The notes under the pieces were generated by a model, which made no database searches, was not told the origin of the DNA, and worked only from the letters and a program-made list of their open reading frames with translations. A stretch of 5,321 bases of DNA from JANXVV01 sp038230975 (GTDB lineage: Bacteria > Planctomycetota > Phycisphaerae > Tepidisphaerales > Tepidisphaeraceae): NCBI GenBank assembly GCA_038230975.1, contig JBBRMF010000334.1, forward strand, positions 1 to 5,321, given 5' to 3'. Numbering within the stretch: the first letter of the stretch is position 1; each line of letters begins with the position of its first letter. The position numbers were made by a program, and so were the translations under genes. This document shows, in pieces, positions 4,817-5,321 of the stretch.

Positions 4817-5321
4817 ATGGACTTACCTTCGATTCAATCGGCGCTCCAATCTGAGAACTGCAACGGCTGGCTCGTCTACGATTTTCGCGGCAGCAATCCG
4901 ATTCTTCAGACATTCATGCCGGGGAATCGCTTCAGCACGCGGCGGGTCTATCTGTGGGTTCCGCAAAAGGGGACGCCTTCACTGGTGTTGCATTCGGTGG
5001 ATCGGGTGGCGTTTCGCGATGTGGATTTGCCGGTGATCGAGTACGGATCATGGCAGCGGATGCAGGCGATTTTGCGGGAACTGTTGAGCGGGCGCGTGGC
5101 GATGGAGTATTCGCCGATGGGGGAATTGCCGGCGGTTTCGTATGCGGATGCGGGGATCGTGGAATTTGTACGATCAATCGGAGTGGAGGTCGTTTCATCG
5201 GCGAACCTGATTCAGTTGACGATCGCGCGCTGGTCGGTGGATGCGTTTCATGCACACATGCGGGCGAGTGATGTGACTGCGGAGGCGATGCGCGGGGCGT
5301 TTGATTTGATTCGACGAAGGC
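4817..5321 (+). CDS. M24-family peptidase (Xaa-Pro aminopeptidase-like), N-terminal part, runs off the window
   Basis: The frame is open from the ATG at 4817 to the window end, giving 168 residues and one extra base. Several stretches match the N-terminal domain of M24 'Xaa-Pro peptidase' relatives: GWLVYDFRGSNPI (17-29), TRRVYLWVP (41-49), AMEYSP (95-100), LPAVSYADAGIVEFVRS (104-120) and VEVVSSANLIQ (123-133), followed by the A-x-W segment (ARW, 137-139) and the helical linker. In this family the N-terminal creatinase-like domain shapes substrate access; the metal-binding 'pita-bread' catalytic domain, with its Asp, Asp, His, Glu, Glu ligands, would follow and is not in the window, so activity cannot be judged. 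The product is probably a cytoplasmic two-metal enzyme removing an N-terminal residue before proline, since no signal peptide is visible. The start fits the family's usual MxLPxIQxAL opening. A GTG at 4814 and an ATG at 4769 are also in frame but would add residues unlike the family. Confidence 0.88.
   Translation, partial: MDLPSIQSALQSENCNGWLVYDFRGSNPILQTFMPGNRFSTRRVYLWVPQKGTPSLVLHSVDRVAFRDVDLPVIEYGSWQRMQAILRELLSGRVAMEYSPMGELPAVSYADAGIVEFVRSIGVEVVSSANLIQLTIARWSVDAFHAHMRASDVTAEAMRGAFDLIRRR

Noticed and set aside
4487..4913. Minus-strand open frames over the intergenic region after 4519
   Set aside because: They read through the G/C-tract inverted repeat and overlap the peptidase gene. Composition is Pro/Arg/Ser-rich with no domain.
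4954..5271. Gly-rich plus-strand frame (105 codons) and Pro/Ser-rich minus-strand frame (107 codons) at the window end
   Set aside because: Both lie in other frames of the M24 peptidase coding sequence, which has several strong family motifs over the same bases.

Overview
The window looks like a chromosomal segment of a planctomycete, most likely from the Phycisphaerae/Tepidisphaeraceae side of the phylum. Four things point there. (1) A 791-residue secreted protein joins a PVC-type 'membrane-bound dehydrogenase' propeller domain, HEAT-like repeats and a C-terminal cytochrome c domain, an architecture typical of Planctomycetes and Verrucomicrobia. (2) A small two-helix membrane protein ends in the CPxC-YDLRATPDRCPEC zinc ribbon common in planctomycetes. 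(3) A secreted protein opens with an LExRxxxS motif, as many planctomycetal exported proteins do. (4) The intergenic spaces carry GC-rich inverted repeats of the planctomycete interspersed type. The taxonomic call is inference, because no rRNA or other marker gene is present.

Layout. Positions 1-133 hold no convincing gene, but contain a degenerate tract of about 10-bp repeats (61-101). The minus-strand small membrane protein spans 682-134. The 440-bp gap 683-1122 is mostly a 294-bp composite of nested inverted repeats (788-1081). The large minus-strand cytochrome c protein spans 3498-1123. A 214-bp divergent intergenic region (3499-3712) carries a perfect AT-rich palindrome. The plus-strand secreted duplicated-domain protein spans 3713-4519. 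Its downstream gap (4520-4816) holds a strong hairpin (4552-4579), a second family of long inverted repeat (4603-4717) and a short hairpin just before the next start (4791-4812). The window ends inside the N-terminal domain of an M24-family (Xaa-Pro aminopeptidase-like) peptidase that begins at 4817.

The four genes do not form an obvious pathway or operon. Each is set apart by at least 200 bp, and repeats or hairpins lie in most of the gaps, so they are probably separate transcription units. The two neighbours flanking 3499-3712 are both exported proteins read divergently and could share regulation, but nothing in the sequence proves it. The most unusual signal is in the repeats: two apparently distinct long inverted-repeat families, about 3.7 kb apart, share an identical 10-bp core (CGGAGTACCG) in all four arms. 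I found no transposase, CRISPR array, tRNA or rRNA, and no convincing new defence or metabolic system.
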